A DNA stretch of 31,666 bases from a virus. Positions 6,212-13,143 of the stretch are shown in pieces. How positions within the stretch are numbered: position 1 is the stretch's first letter; every line of letters begins with the position of its first letter. Location of the stretch: positions 1 to 31,666 of IMG/VR virus record IMGVR_UViG_3300047284_000070, one strand, 5' to 3'. The notes beneath the pieces were generated by a model. That model was not told where the DNA came from and made no database searches. It was given only the letters and a program-made list of their open reading frames with translations. Position numbers and translations under genes: made by a program.

Positions 6212-6412
6212 ATGAAACTCACGGCACATCAACTTGCGCTCATTGTCGACACGCTCAACCACTCTTTAATGGTGTCAAACTGGAACGGCTACTACACTGC
6301 CAAATCAAGGGAAAAAGTCAGGGATAGTATTGCCATGATCATGGAAGAAATGAGCGTGGAAATTGTTACCGGCAACGCAAACTTTACTGTTGACGCTGAT
6401 GCAGGGATTTGA
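6212..6412 (+). CDS. Small hypothetical protein
   Basis: A 66-residue acidic protein, mainly helical (HQLALIVDTLNHSLMVSN, then KVRDSIAMIMEEMSVEI). A good ribosome binding site (GAGGA, about seven bases upstream) supports the ATG at 6212. There is no membrane helix or metal motif. No family is recognised. Confidence 0.62.
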   Translation: MKLTAHQLALIVDTLNHSLMVSNWNGYYTAKSREKVRDSIAMIMEEMSVEIVTGNANFTVDADAGI

Positions 6413-6413
6413 G

Positions 6414-6761
6414 ATGACTAACAACAATCACACGATCACCCCACCGCCGGAGCTGGTGCAGCAGTGGGTGGCCGAAATCTGGCATGAAGGAACACCAGTT
6501 CGAGTTGCATTGAGCGAAGAACACATCGCCACCCGTGCCGCTCAATGGGGCGCCGACCAGGAGCTGGAAGCTTGCATCGACTGGATGAAGCGTATGGGGT
6601 ACTGGGGCGATGACGGCAAAGCCATTCCGGCTTTCCGCGCTGCCAGACGCCCCAAGCCGCTGAGCTTAAAGGAGCAGGCGCTGGAGGAAGTAGGTGTCTT
6701 TGAGGGCATGGGTACATGCAACATCGACATCATCCGCCGCGCTCTTGAATCCTTACCATGA
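6414..6761 (+). CDS. Hypothetical phage protein
   Basis: A 115-residue protein. The ATG at 6414 follows the previous stop directly and is preferred over a start at 6363 inside that gene. It begins MTNNNHTITPPPELVQQWV and then has EHIATRAAQWGADQELEACI, a helical core, and a short C-terminal helix (NIDIIRRALESL). I have a general memory of this N-terminal pattern in uncultured cyanophage proteins, without a known function. The end overlaps the next small gene by four bases. Confidence 0.7.
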   Translation: MTNNNHTITPPPELVQQWVAEIWHEGTPVRVALSEEHIATRAAQWGADQELEACIDWMKRMGYWGDDGKAIPAFRAARRPKPLSLKEQALEEVGVFEGMGTCNIDIIRRALESLP

Positions 6762-6865
6762 CTTATCCCTCTTACTGTTGCCCCAAATGCGGTGAGCAGC
6801 TTGGCTGGTTAGGGAGACTATTCAATGCGGCTTTACCTTGTTGGCACAAATGCAAAATCACTTAG
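6758..6865 (+). CDS. Tiny zinc-ribbon protein
   Basis: A 35-residue protein that starts in the ATGA overlap with the previous stop. It contains YCCPKCGEQLG and, 20 residues on, PCWHKCK, giving two cysteine pairs that can hold one zinc ion. Such tiny zinc ribbons often mediate protein contacts. The coupling and the four-cysteine pattern are the evidence that it is a gene. Its role is unknown. Confidence 0.55.
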   Translation: MTYPSYCCPKCGEQLGWLGRLFNAALPCWHKCKIT

Positions 6866-6883
6866 TCAACATCACTTCTCACA

Positions 6884-7087
6884 ATGACTGAACTTTCACC
6901 CGCTGCACTTGCCGTTTGGGAGTATTTCAACCAAGACGAAGCCGGGGCCTTTGTGGATTATGGCTACAAGATAGCTGCTGTGCTGAGGATTGTGGCAGAT
7001 CAAACAATTAACAGACAATGGAGTACAGAAATGGATGAACTCTATAAAGAGATTTACGCCATCGCCGCCGAACTTGAAGCCAAGTAG
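6884..7087 (+). CDS. Small hypothetical protein
   Basis: A 67-residue acidic protein (LSPAALAVWEYFNQ, then KIAAVLRIVADQTI, then LYKEIYAIAAELE). All segments look helical. There is an 18-base gap before the start. I believe similar proteins occur repeatedly in cyanophage genomes, but no function is known to me. Confidence 0.65.
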   Translation: MTELSPAALAVWEYFNQDEAGAFVDYGYKIAAVLRIVADQTINRQWSTEMDELYKEIYAIAAELEAK

Positions 7088-7112
7088 TCCGATCACTTAA
7101 CCACTCCACCAA

Positions 7113-7637
7113 ATGACCATCCTCTGCGACTACGAAATCAAAGCGCTGTGCACCGATGGCATGGTGCCAAACTATGACGAGGCATTGATCAACCCTGCCA
7201 GCCTTGACCTACGGCTAGGTGACACGATCATGATCGAGTCTGCGGAGAACCTAGACATGCGACCGCTCAGCATTGCAGGGCGCACTGCGGACAATCCCTA
7301 CGAGCTGAAGCCTGGACAGTTCATCCTTGCTCAGACCATCGAGGTGTTCAACATGCCGGAGAACATCGCTGGATTGTTCTTCCTCAAGTCAAGCCGCGCA
7401 CGGGAAGGGTACGAGAACCTGCACGCTGGATACGCAGATCCTGGTTGGCATGGCAGCGTGTTGACATTGGAGCTGAAGAACTCGCGCCAGATCTTGCCAT
7501 TGCCGCTATGGCCTGGCTTGAAGATCGGGCAGATGGTGTTCTTCCGCATGAGTCAGCAGCCAGTAACCAGCTACAGCGTCACCGGGCACTACAACCTAGA
7601 TCTCACGACGACGCCCTCTAAGCAGTTCCTCGGCTAG
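7113..7637 (+). CDS. dcd: dCTP deaminase
   Basis: A 174-residue protein of the dCTP deaminase/dUTPase superfamily, which deaminates dCTP to dUTP (bifunctional members continue to dUMP) and so supplies thymidylate. Visible motifs are INPASLDLRLG (26-36), KSSRAREG (92-99), ADPGWHG (108-114) and LTLELKN, with E120 at the position of the catalytic glutamate. PLWPGLKIGQMVFF follows. It is slightly shorter than bacterial enzymes (about 190). The 3' end overlaps a probable - strand gene by 42 bases. No thymidylate synthase is visible nearby. It acts in the cytoplasm on the host nucleotide pool during phage replication. Confidence 0.9.
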   Translation: MTILCDYEIKALCTDGMVPNYDEALINPASLDLRLGDTIMIESAENLDMRPLSIAGRTADNPYELKPGQFILAQTIEVFNMPENIAGLFFLKSSRAREGYENLHAGYADPGWHGSVLTLELKNSRQILPLPLWPGLKIGQMVFFRMSQQPVTSYSVTGHYNLDLTTTPSKQFLG

Positions 7638-7853
7638 GTCTAGGTGCCATTGCTCCACGCCTGCCGGTGGCGCTGCGGCAGCCTCTTGCACTAGCCAGTG
7701 GATTTGCGACCGCTGGCTAGCTTCTTGCTCTGCCAACAGCAGTGCATACTCCAGCAATCCGCTCCAATCTGCTGCAGCATGTAACGCACGCAACTGCGCA
7801 GCGTTGGCAGCTCCGTGGAATTGTGCTTCCATTGTATGTTCTAACGGATTCAT
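7596..7853 (-). CDS. Small hypothetical protein on the opposite strand
   Basis: This frame fills the 217-base gap between dcd and the sigma gene, where the + strand has no gene. Starting at the ATG at 7853 it encodes 85 residues; an ATG at 7832 is an alternative. The sequence is strongly helical and alanine-rich (NAAQLRALHAAADWSG, then LEYALLLAEQEASQRSQ), with a basic end. It is convergent with dcd and divergent from sigma, with almost no room for a promoter. Codon quality suggests a real protein rather than chance, but no family is recognised and no ribosome site is obvious. Confidence 0.5.
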   Translation of the reverse strand: MNPLEHTMEAQFHGAANAAQLRALHAAADWSGLLEYALLLAEQEASQRSQIHWLVQEAAAAPPAGVEQWHLDLAEELLRGRRREI

Positions 7854-7854
7854 C

Positions 7855-8781
7855 ATGTCTGACGCCATTGGAGACTACTTGAACAATATCGCGCGTTATC
7901 CACTGCTAACGCCGCAGCAAGAGATACAACTTGGAAGGCGCGTCGCAAAGTGGAAGGAATTAAAAAACCTTGAGCGACCATTAACAACGCAAGAACGCCG
8001 CGAGTTTCGCAGTGGCGAACGCGCTCGCCAGCGATTCATGCAATCCAACTTGCAGCTTGTTGTGCATGTAGCGCGTAAATACAGCAAGCGCAATACGCAA
8101 ACACTGGACATGCTTGACCTCATCCAAGAGGGCAACATTGGTCTTGCGCGCGCCGTGGAGCTATTTGATTACAGCCGCGGTTACAAGTTCAGCACTTACG
8201 CCTACTGGTGGATCAGGCAGGCGATCGGTCGTGCATTGGTGCAATACGACCCAATCATCAGGCTGCCGCTTGGCGTGCATGAGATGCTGACCAAGCTCAA
8301 CAAGACTGCGCAGCAGTTTGCGCAGCAGCATGGCCGCACGGCAACCATGGCAGAACTTGCCGCGGTGCTTGAAGTATCGCCTAGCGTCATCTCTGACACC
8401 TTGCGGCAGGCGTATCGAGTGACAAGCCTCGACAAGCCAGCGCAGGAGGATTCATCCAACATCTTGGATCTGATCGCTGATGAAAAGCAATATGACGTTG
8501 AATATGACTGGCAGGTTGAAATCATCCGTGACTACTGCGAGGAGTATCTAGATGATCGGACGCGTGAAATCATCTATGCACGCAACAGCCGCAATCCTGT
8601 GCCATGGAATGACCTAGAGCAGCGCCTTGGCATTTCGCGCGGTCGCATGTGCGAATTGCAGAAGCGTGGCGTCAACCGCCTTCGTATGCTGATAGGCAAC
8701 CCACTGGCAGGCACACCACTTGGGTCCAACAATAAAGAAAGTCGGCAATCTATGGAGAGTCTGCCTAGCTGGGATGTGTAA
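7855..8781 (+). CDS. Sigma-70 family RNA polymerase sigma factor, cyanobacterial group-2-like
   Basis: A 308-residue sigma factor with regions 1.2, 2, 3 and 4. Region 1.2 (DAIGDYLNNIARYPLLT, 3-19) resembles cyanobacterial group-2 factors. Region 2 holds NLQLVVHVARKYSKR and LIQEGNIGLARAVELFD, and FSTYAYWWIRQAI (112-124) covers the -10 melting and recognition helix. RLPLGVHEML opens region 3. Region 4.2 (251-277, WNDLEQRLGISRGRMCELQK) is the -35 HTH but diverges from host factors. The ATG at 7855 is chosen over one 51 bases upstream because the conserved region begins there. It is the last gene of the rightward arm and probably directs host RNA polymerase to phage middle or late promoters. Confidence 0.92.
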   Translation: MSDAIGDYLNNIARYPLLTPQQEIQLGRRVAKWKELKNLERPLTTQERREFRSGERARQRFMQSNLQLVVHVARKYSKRNTQTLDMLDLIQEGNIGLARAVELFDYSRGYKFSTYAYWWIRQAIGRALVQYDPIIRLPLGVHEMLTKLNKTAQQFAQQHGRTATMAELAAVLEVSPSVISDTLRQAYRVTSLDKPAQEDSSNILDLIADEKQYDVEYDWQVEIIRDYCEEYLDDRTREIIYARNSRNPVPWNDLEQRLGISRGRMCELQKRGVNRLRMLIGNPLAGTPLGSNNKESRQSMESLPSWDV

Positions 8782-8803
8782 AGATCACCAGCAAGAATGG
8801 CAG
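8761..8803. other. Imperfect hairpin at the convergent gene junction
   Basis: CTGCC (8761-8765) pairs with GGCAG (8799-8803), and inside it GCTGG (8768-8772) with CCAGC (8788-8792). The structure spans the sigma stop codon and ends just before the HNH stop. No T-run follows on either strand, so a bidirectional terminator is possible but weakly supported. Confidence 0.25.
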
Positions 8804-8804
8804 G

Positions 8805-9122
8805 CTAAGGTGTTCTATCATCAGATGCTTGAATCCAGCGCAGCACAGCAATCTCACGATCAAGCAGATAGCAATCCTGCCGATTGAACCAGTCGCGCCA
8901 TTCCTCGCTGCCTTTACGGCGATTGCATGGGCGACATGCTGGCACTAGGTTTGTTGTTACCGTAGCGCCGCCTTTATGGCGTGGCTTGACGTGATCTAGC
9001 GTGTCTGCAGGTTCACCGCAGTACGCGCATTGATGTTGCCACGCTTCAAATATCTGCTGTCTGAATTTATGTTTTGCACTGCGTTTTGGGATGAGGTTGG
9101 TGCCATCAATGCAATGATCCAC
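8805..9122 (-). CDS. HNH endonuclease
   Basis: A 105-residue protein with a complete HNH motif: C32-x2-C35 (CAYCGE), the catalytic LDHVKP (D43-H44), GGATVTTNLV with N58, and C63-x2-C66-N67 (CRPCNRRKG). These make a zinc-held beta-beta-alpha metal nuclease. It is the last gene of the leftward operon, after the lysis genes. Terminase-linked HNH proteins act in packaging, while free-standing ones are often homing endonucleases. The position away from the (unseen) terminase makes homing slightly more likely, but this is inference. Confidence 0.87.
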   Translation of the reverse strand: MDHCIDGTNLIPKRSAKHKFRQQIFEAWQHQCAYCGEPADTLDHVKPRHKGGATVTTNLVPACRPCNRRKGSEEWRDWFNRQDCYLLDREIAVLRWIQASDDRTP

Positions 9123-9131
9123 GCAGTGGAA

Positions 9132-10190
9132 TCAGTAGTCCCATCGTACACGCGGTCTGCCTCGCCTCATGCCAAGATGCACAAACCCTTTTGGCGCACC
9201 GTAACCCAAGCTGTATGGCCAATTTGCATCACACCATTCCTGCACGTGGTTGATGTTGACCTCACGAATGTAGAAGTCAACAGCACCTACATCAGGTGCA
9301 TCGTATAGATGCTCGCTGCCACTGGCGCCGCCTACCGCTGCATTGATGGCACGCGGACGGTAGCCGCTGGTGATGATTACAGGCTTGCCGCCAAACTTGA
9401 CGCGCGCACGCTCTAGGAATGCCGCTAGCTCTGCTGCAGTGTCGAGCTGGTATTGATGGTCAAAACGTCGTGCCTCTTGGAACAATGCAAACTCACCAAG
9501 CTGCACATGCGGCGTGATGCGCGCAGTAAATGCACTGTTTGGCGTCAGCTTGGCTGGGTTTTGCTGCTGCTCGCCAGCCCATAGCCTGCCTTCTGCGCGG
9601 CGACGCCGCAGCAATCCAGCCTCGACGTTGCTGCCTGGGTTGCGGTACAACTCCATCGCTGCGGGCACTGCCCGCCAATCCTTGCCAGCAAGTGCCTTGC
9701 TGATGGTGTCAAAGCCAGTGCTGCCGTAAAAGCCAGCGCCAAGGTTGTAGGCAAACGACAGTAGCGCGCATTGCTTGTTGCCGCTCATCTCATTCCAAAA
9801 CGGCACACTGCTGCGCAACTTGGATGCAATGCGTTCAACCTCAAGGTCCAGCAACTGATCAGCGTCGATCACGGTGATCTTGTCGCCGCGTTGCACCTTA
9901 CGCCCATCTGAGTAGCGCGTGGTGCCATAGCCGATGGTTGCGACATCCCATCCATGCAGCGGATCGGGATAGGCGCTAAGGTGCACACCTTCAAACTCCT
10001 TGATGAGCTTGACTGCTGCGCCGTAGTCATGCAGCTTGCCGCCAGCCTGCCAGGTCTTATACCAAGGCTGATCCCTGTCAAAGACCTGCGGCGCAACCTT
10101 TAATAGCTCCGCCTCAAGTTCAGACACGGCAGCCATTTGATGTGGCGTGCCGTGCTTGTAATACTTAAACAGATCTGACAGCTTGATCAT
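9132..10190 (-). CDS. Endolysin: GH24 lysozyme fused to M15-type peptidase
   Basis: A 352-residue protein with two cell-wall hydrolase domains. Residues about 58-205 form a GH24 (T4-like) muramidase with the E-D-T triad visible as KEFEG (E67), AYPDP (D76) and ATIGYG (T85), plus LLSFAYNLG. Residues about 235-352 resemble an M15/VanY-type zinc peptidase: TSGYRP (275-279), GSEHLY (H294), GAVDF (D305) and GFVHLG (H338) give the usual His-Asp-His set. The pair would cut both glycan and peptide stem. There is no signal peptide, so release depends on the upstream holin candidates. The start overlaps the stop of a small membrane protein gene (ATGA). Roles follow from the families. Confidence 0.92.
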   Translation of the reverse strand: MIKLSDLFKYYKHGTPHQMAAVSELEAELLKVAPQVFDRDQPWYKTWQAGGKLHDYGAAVKLIKEFEGVHLSAYPDPLHGWDVATIGYGTTRYSDGRKVQRGDKITVIDADQLLDLEVERIASKLRSSVPFWNEMSGNKQCALLSFAYNLGAGFYGSTGFDTISKALAGKDWRAVPAAMELYRNPGSNVEAGLLRRRRAEGRLWAGEQQQNPAKLTPNSAFTARITPHVQLGEFALFQEARRFDHQYQLDTAAELAAFLERARVKFGGKPVIITSGYRPRAINAAVGGASGSEHLYDAPDVGAVDFYIREVNINHVQEWCDANWPYSLGYGAPKGFVHLGMRRGRPRVRWDY

Positions 10191-10324
10191 TTGCGTGGCT
10201 TGATGGTCTTCAGCACTTGAAAGACAAGCTGAATGATGCCATTGCTCTTGAGTGGCGACAGAGCAATCAACTCAGATGCTGCTGCGACAATGATCCAAAA
10301 TGCAGGATGCTGGAGGAAATCCAT
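10187..10324 (-). CDS. Small membrane protein in lysis cassette
   Basis: A 45-residue protein with one or two short hydrophobic stretches (AFWIIVAAASELIAL, then GIIQLVFQVLKTI) and a basic end (KPRK). It lies between the holin-like gene and the endolysin and overlaps the endolysin start. It may be a holin partner, antiholin or release factor. It is too short to assign to a family with confidence. Confidence 0.62.
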   Translation of the reverse strand: MDFLQHPAFWIIVAAASELIALSPLKSNGIIQLVFQVLKTIKPRK

Positions 10325-10326
10325 GG

Positions 10327-10575
10327 CTAGGTATGTGGCCTTGCCTCTAGCTTAGAGACCCTTTGCTCAACAGTATTCAACCGCGTGAATGTTTCCTTGC
10401 GGTCTTCTTTGATGTCAGTGTGCAATACCTCAAGCTGTGTTGCAATGTGCTCTACAGCGCTTGTAAGCCGAATCACTGCATCGCGCGCTTCGTCATTGCG
10501 GCGGCTGAATCCCGCTGCACCCATCGCAGCCACGCTGATGGACGCTCCAGCAACAGCAGCGATGATTTCAACCAT
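10327..10575 (-). CDS. Putative holin / XhlA-like protein
   Basis: An 82-residue protein with an N-terminal hydrophobic helix (residues 1-22, VEIIAAVAGASISVAAMG). A charged alpha-helical coiled coil follows to the end (AVEHIATQLEVLHTDIKED, then RLNTVEQRVSKLEA). It resembles hemolysin XhlA-like phage proteins turned head to tail, since XhlA has its helix at the C-terminus, so the family is uncertain. Its place directly before the endolysin genes supports a role in membrane permeabilisation or lysis timing. Confidence 0.68.
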   Translation of the reverse strand: MVEIIAAVAGASISVAAMGAAGFSRRNDEARDAVIRLTSAVEHIATQLEVLHTDIKEDRKETFTRLNTVEQRVSKLEARPHT

Positions 10576-10584
10576 GAACCTAGG

Positions 10585-10722
10585 CTAGCGCCCCTGTCCG
10601 CGTAGAGGTTTCTTGCCGCGGCGGCGTGGCCTGCTGTGCTGCCCCATGCCTTGGCTGGTGGTCTTCTGTGGTCCGGGTTGGTGCTCAATGCGAGCAGTGC
10701 CGGTCTTGCTGCGTACTGCCAT
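10585..10722 (-). CDS. Small arginine-rich protein
   Basis: A 45-residue, very basic protein beginning MAVRSKTGTARIEHQPG and ending in SRPRRRGKKPLRGQG. About a third of its residues are lysine or arginine, so nucleic-acid or capsid binding is likely. I have a memory of similar small proteins in several cyanophage groups, including myoviruses, but cannot verify it. It precedes the lysis genes in the late operon and has no visible partner. Confidence 0.62.
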   Translation of the reverse strand: MAVRSKTGTARIEHQPGPQKTTSQGMGQHSRPRRRGKKPLRGQGR

Positions 10723-10776
10723 GGTTGCTAGTATTAATGCCTAGACCTTTTCTGAGGATCTAGGCGGTACCGTAGC

Positions 10777-10823
10777 GGCAGGCTGCGGTGAGGCCGGCAC
10801 CGCGTGAGGACCGGCCACCTGCC
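10777..10823 (-). terminator. Possible hairpin in the non-coding gap of the late operon
   Basis: In the 107-base gap between the arginine-rich gene and the gene ending at 10830, GGCAGG (10777-10782) pairs with CCTGCC (10818-10823). Nested inside, GGCCGG (10792-10797) pairs with CCGGCC (10811-10816). It is GC-rich but lacks a following T-run on the - strand, so it may be a processing or attenuation structure instead. Confidence 0.3.
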
Positions 10824-10829
10824 ACCCTA

Positions 10830-11135
10830 TTACCAAGGCACACCAGCAGCCTTGCTGGGGCTGTGCTGTTCATCGAGCTGGGCTTGCAGTGCCGCCTCGA
10901 TCTCGGCAACCTTCTCATCGCCGCCGAGGGCTTCTTTGACCCAGCCGATCACCAGCTCTTCGGTCAGGTCGGCGTAGGGGATCAGGTTTTCGGGGCGCTC
11001 GAAGCCGATGCTGCCATAGGCGGAGCTGGAGTAGGTGCCGTCATTGGCGCTCACGGTGTAGTGGGCGACGAAAACGAAACCGTCTGCGGTCTCCCTTTCG
11101 AGGTTGGCGACGGCCCAGGTGAATGTAGTAACCAT
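10830..11135 (-). CDS. Conserved cyanophage-type hypothetical protein
   Basis: A 101-residue acidic protein. Its first part is a beta-rich module (FTWAVANLERETADGFVFV, then AHYTVSANDGTYSSSAYGS). Its C-terminal part is helical (LVIGWVKEALGGDEKVAEI). I recall this pattern in many cyanophages, next to tail or fibre genes, as a domain of unknown function. It lies between the fibre genes and the lysis cassette, so a structural accessory role is plausible. Confidence 0.75.
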   Translation of the reverse strand: MVTTFTWAVANLERETADGFVFVAHYTVSANDGTYSSSAYGSIGFERPENLIPYADLTEELVIGWVKEALGGDEKVAEIEAALQAQLDEQHSPSKAAGVPW

Positions 11136-11195
11136 GAGAGTGGTGGTGATGGCGTAAGGCTAGCAGCGGTCAATGTGGATGACCGACAGGACAAC

Positions 11196-12344
11196 TTACG
11201 GCCATGTGCTGATCGCAGTTCGCTTCCATGTATTCGTTGCAGTGCAAACGTAGATGTAGTCAGCATCCCAGCAGATTTCACCAGCGGTGCCAGTATCTGA
11301 TGCGGATGATGGTGTCTTGGCAGTTGCAACTCTAATGCGGTTTCCGTTCACTTGAAGCAATGCGCCGCCACTGTCAGAGCTGGTACCAACTAAGAGCCTG
11401 CCGGAGCTGTCGAGACGCATCTTTTCCGCAAAGCTGCTGTCAAGAACTGCTAAAAGAGCGTCAGACTGTGCACCTAACCAACTATGTCCTGTACCGCTAT
11501 CTGTACGCTCTAATCGCAACTGAGCAAGGGTAGAACTTGCTGCTGCTCGAATTTGACCGCTTACATCTAGTGCGTAACTAGGGCTCGTGGTGCCAATGCC
11601 GACGTTGCCTGAGGAGTCGATGCGAAGGCGTTCAGTTAAACCAGTGCCAGATGTGACTGCTGTAGAAGCCACGATAGTGAACGTAGTATCACTGCCAGTT
11701 ACAAGAAAGCCGCTATTTGTACTGTTTGTAAGACCCAATGAAGCGGCGGCGCTTGTGCCCGCATTACGCTCTATCGTCGCTGTTGGAAAACCACCGTAAG
11801 TGTGTAGAACGGTATCAGGTGAACTAGTCCCAATGCCCACAAGCCCTGCCGAGGTGATGCGCAGGCGTTCGGAGCCGTTTGTAGCAAAATACATCGCTGC
11901 ATTTGCTCGCTGAAATAGCGTCGCTACACCGCTGCCGTCTTGACCGATAGCAAATCCACTTGAGCCGACCGTATTCCCATTGCCAGCGAACTCAATCAAT
12001 CCTGGAAGACTGCTGCCGCGTGCGCCGCCAAGCAAAGTATTTGCAACGGGAGTGATGCCTAATCCAACATTCCCACTCGCATCAACAAACAGCCGCCCAG
12101 TGCCGCCAGTGGATAGCGCAACGCCATTCGCGCCAGTGCTGTAGAGCCCGCTATCGGGGTCGCTCTCAAACGCAAAACCAGGCGCACCAGCCGTGCCGTC
12201 AGGCGCACCACGCAGCAGCTCTTCAATCGTGATGCGCTTGTTCTTGTTGGCCGCCGATGCCTCGCTGATATCAACGATTGGCAGGTAGTCACCTGATGCA
12301 GGCGTCGTAAGCGCTGTCAGGTCAGAAATCTTACGGTCAGCCAT
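11196..12344 (-). CDS. Tail fibre-like protein with repeated GNVGIGT motifs
   Basis: A 382-residue protein with an N-terminal KISDLTALTTPASGDYLPI attachment-type module. At least four copies follow of a trimeric-fibre repeat of the form RLRIDSSGNVGIGTTSP, near residues 82-96, 160-175, 240-257 and 311-325. The repeat is typical of beta-helical phage fibres and bacterial adhesins. The C-terminal AGEICWDADYIYVCTATNT motif is common at fibre tips. It probably contacts the host surface. It is the last of three tail-tip genes and is followed by small genes and the lysis cassette. Confidence 0.82.
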   Translation of the reverse strand: MADRKISDLTALTTPASGDYLPIVDISEASAANKNKRITIEELLRGAPDGTAGAPGFAFESDPDSGLYSTGANGVALSTGGTGRLFVDASGNVGLGITPVANTLLGGARGSSLPGLIEFAGNGNTVGSSGFAIGQDGSGVATLFQRANAAMYFATNGSERLRITSAGLVGIGTSSPDTVLHTYGGFPTATIERNAGTSAAASLGLTNSTNSGFLVTGSDTTFTIVASTAVTSGTGLTERLRIDSSGNVGIGTTSPSYALDVSGQIRAAASSTLAQLRLERTDSGTGHSWLGAQSDALLAVLDSSFAEKMRLDSSGRLLVGTSSDSGGALLQVNGNRIRVATAKTPSSASDTGTAGEICWDADYIYVCTATNTWKRTAISTWP

Positions 12345-12369
12345 TGGTGGTCAGTATCGTGCCTTTAGT

Positions 12370-13143
12370 TTAAGACCAGCCGCCTACATTGGTATTTGCA
12401 CCTGCTGCACCGATCGGTCGCAGCTTGATGTACGAGCCTGCGTTGGTGGTAAATACAGGTGTTGCGCTGCTGAATGTCACCTGCGGCGTGAAGGTAGTGG
12501 CGGAGTTGACCGAGATGGTGCCCTTGGCTTGGATGTTGAAGTAGTCGTTGGCGAGGCTTGTTGTTAATTGTGTTGCGGCTGTGGTTGATAGGAATCCCAT
12601 TCCGTCTGGTGTTGCTCCAATAGTGCTGCCAGGATCCTCATCCCATGTGACGATGTATTGATAGTGGAAGTTATTCGGTGCATTGCCGCAAGCGAAGCCA
12701 ATGCTGACATTCACTGATGTGGCATTCGGATCACACTTCAGCATCGCCACCATCTCAAACTCATAGACGGTGCTCGCTAGCAGGCTGCAGCCAACGCCAA
12801 AAATGCTCTGCGCAGTATTGACACCAGCCAGCAGCAGGTCAGAGTTCAACCTAAACAAATGTGATGGCGCAAGACCAAGGAATGGGTAGGTGGTATTGCC
12901 AACCGTCACCCATCCATCATTGGCGCCATTGCGCATGTACAGCGTCGCCGGTGCATCCGTATCAACCCACCACATGTAGGCATACGCATCTGTGTCAGCC
13001 GTGACGCCAGGTGCAGTAGCAAGGCTGTTGTTGGTGGCAAGTGCCATCAACGCTTCGTTCAGATCGCTGCGGAACGACGCGCCAGCTTGGTTGCCGATGA
13101 CGAAGCTGTTTTCAGTAGCTACTGCAGGGGTGTGTTGTGGCAT
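12370..13143 (-). CDS. Putative tail/receptor-binding protein
   Basis: A 257-residue, glycine-, serine- and threonine-rich protein of beta character. Its N-terminal helix (FRSDLNEALMALATNN) followed by AYMWWVDTDAPATLYMRN is a pattern often found at the start of phage fibre proteins. The middle (LFRLNSDLLLAGVNTAQS, then YEFEMVAML) resembles a carbohydrate-binding jelly-roll. Its ATG overlaps the stop of gene J by one base. A role in fibre or receptor binding is inferred from position. Confidence 0.72.
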   Translation of the reverse strand: MPQHTPAVATENSFVIGNQAGASFRSDLNEALMALATNNSLATAPGVTADTDAYAYMWWVDTDAPATLYMRNGANDGWVTVGNTTYPFLGLAPSHLFRLNSDLLLAGVNTAQSIFGVGCSLLASTVYEFEMVAMLKCDPNATSVNVSIGFACGNAPNNFHYQYIVTWDEDPGSTIGATPDGMGFLSTTAATQLTTSLANDYFNIQAKGTISVNSATTFTPQVTFSSATPVFTTNAGSYIKLRPIGAAGANTNVGGWS

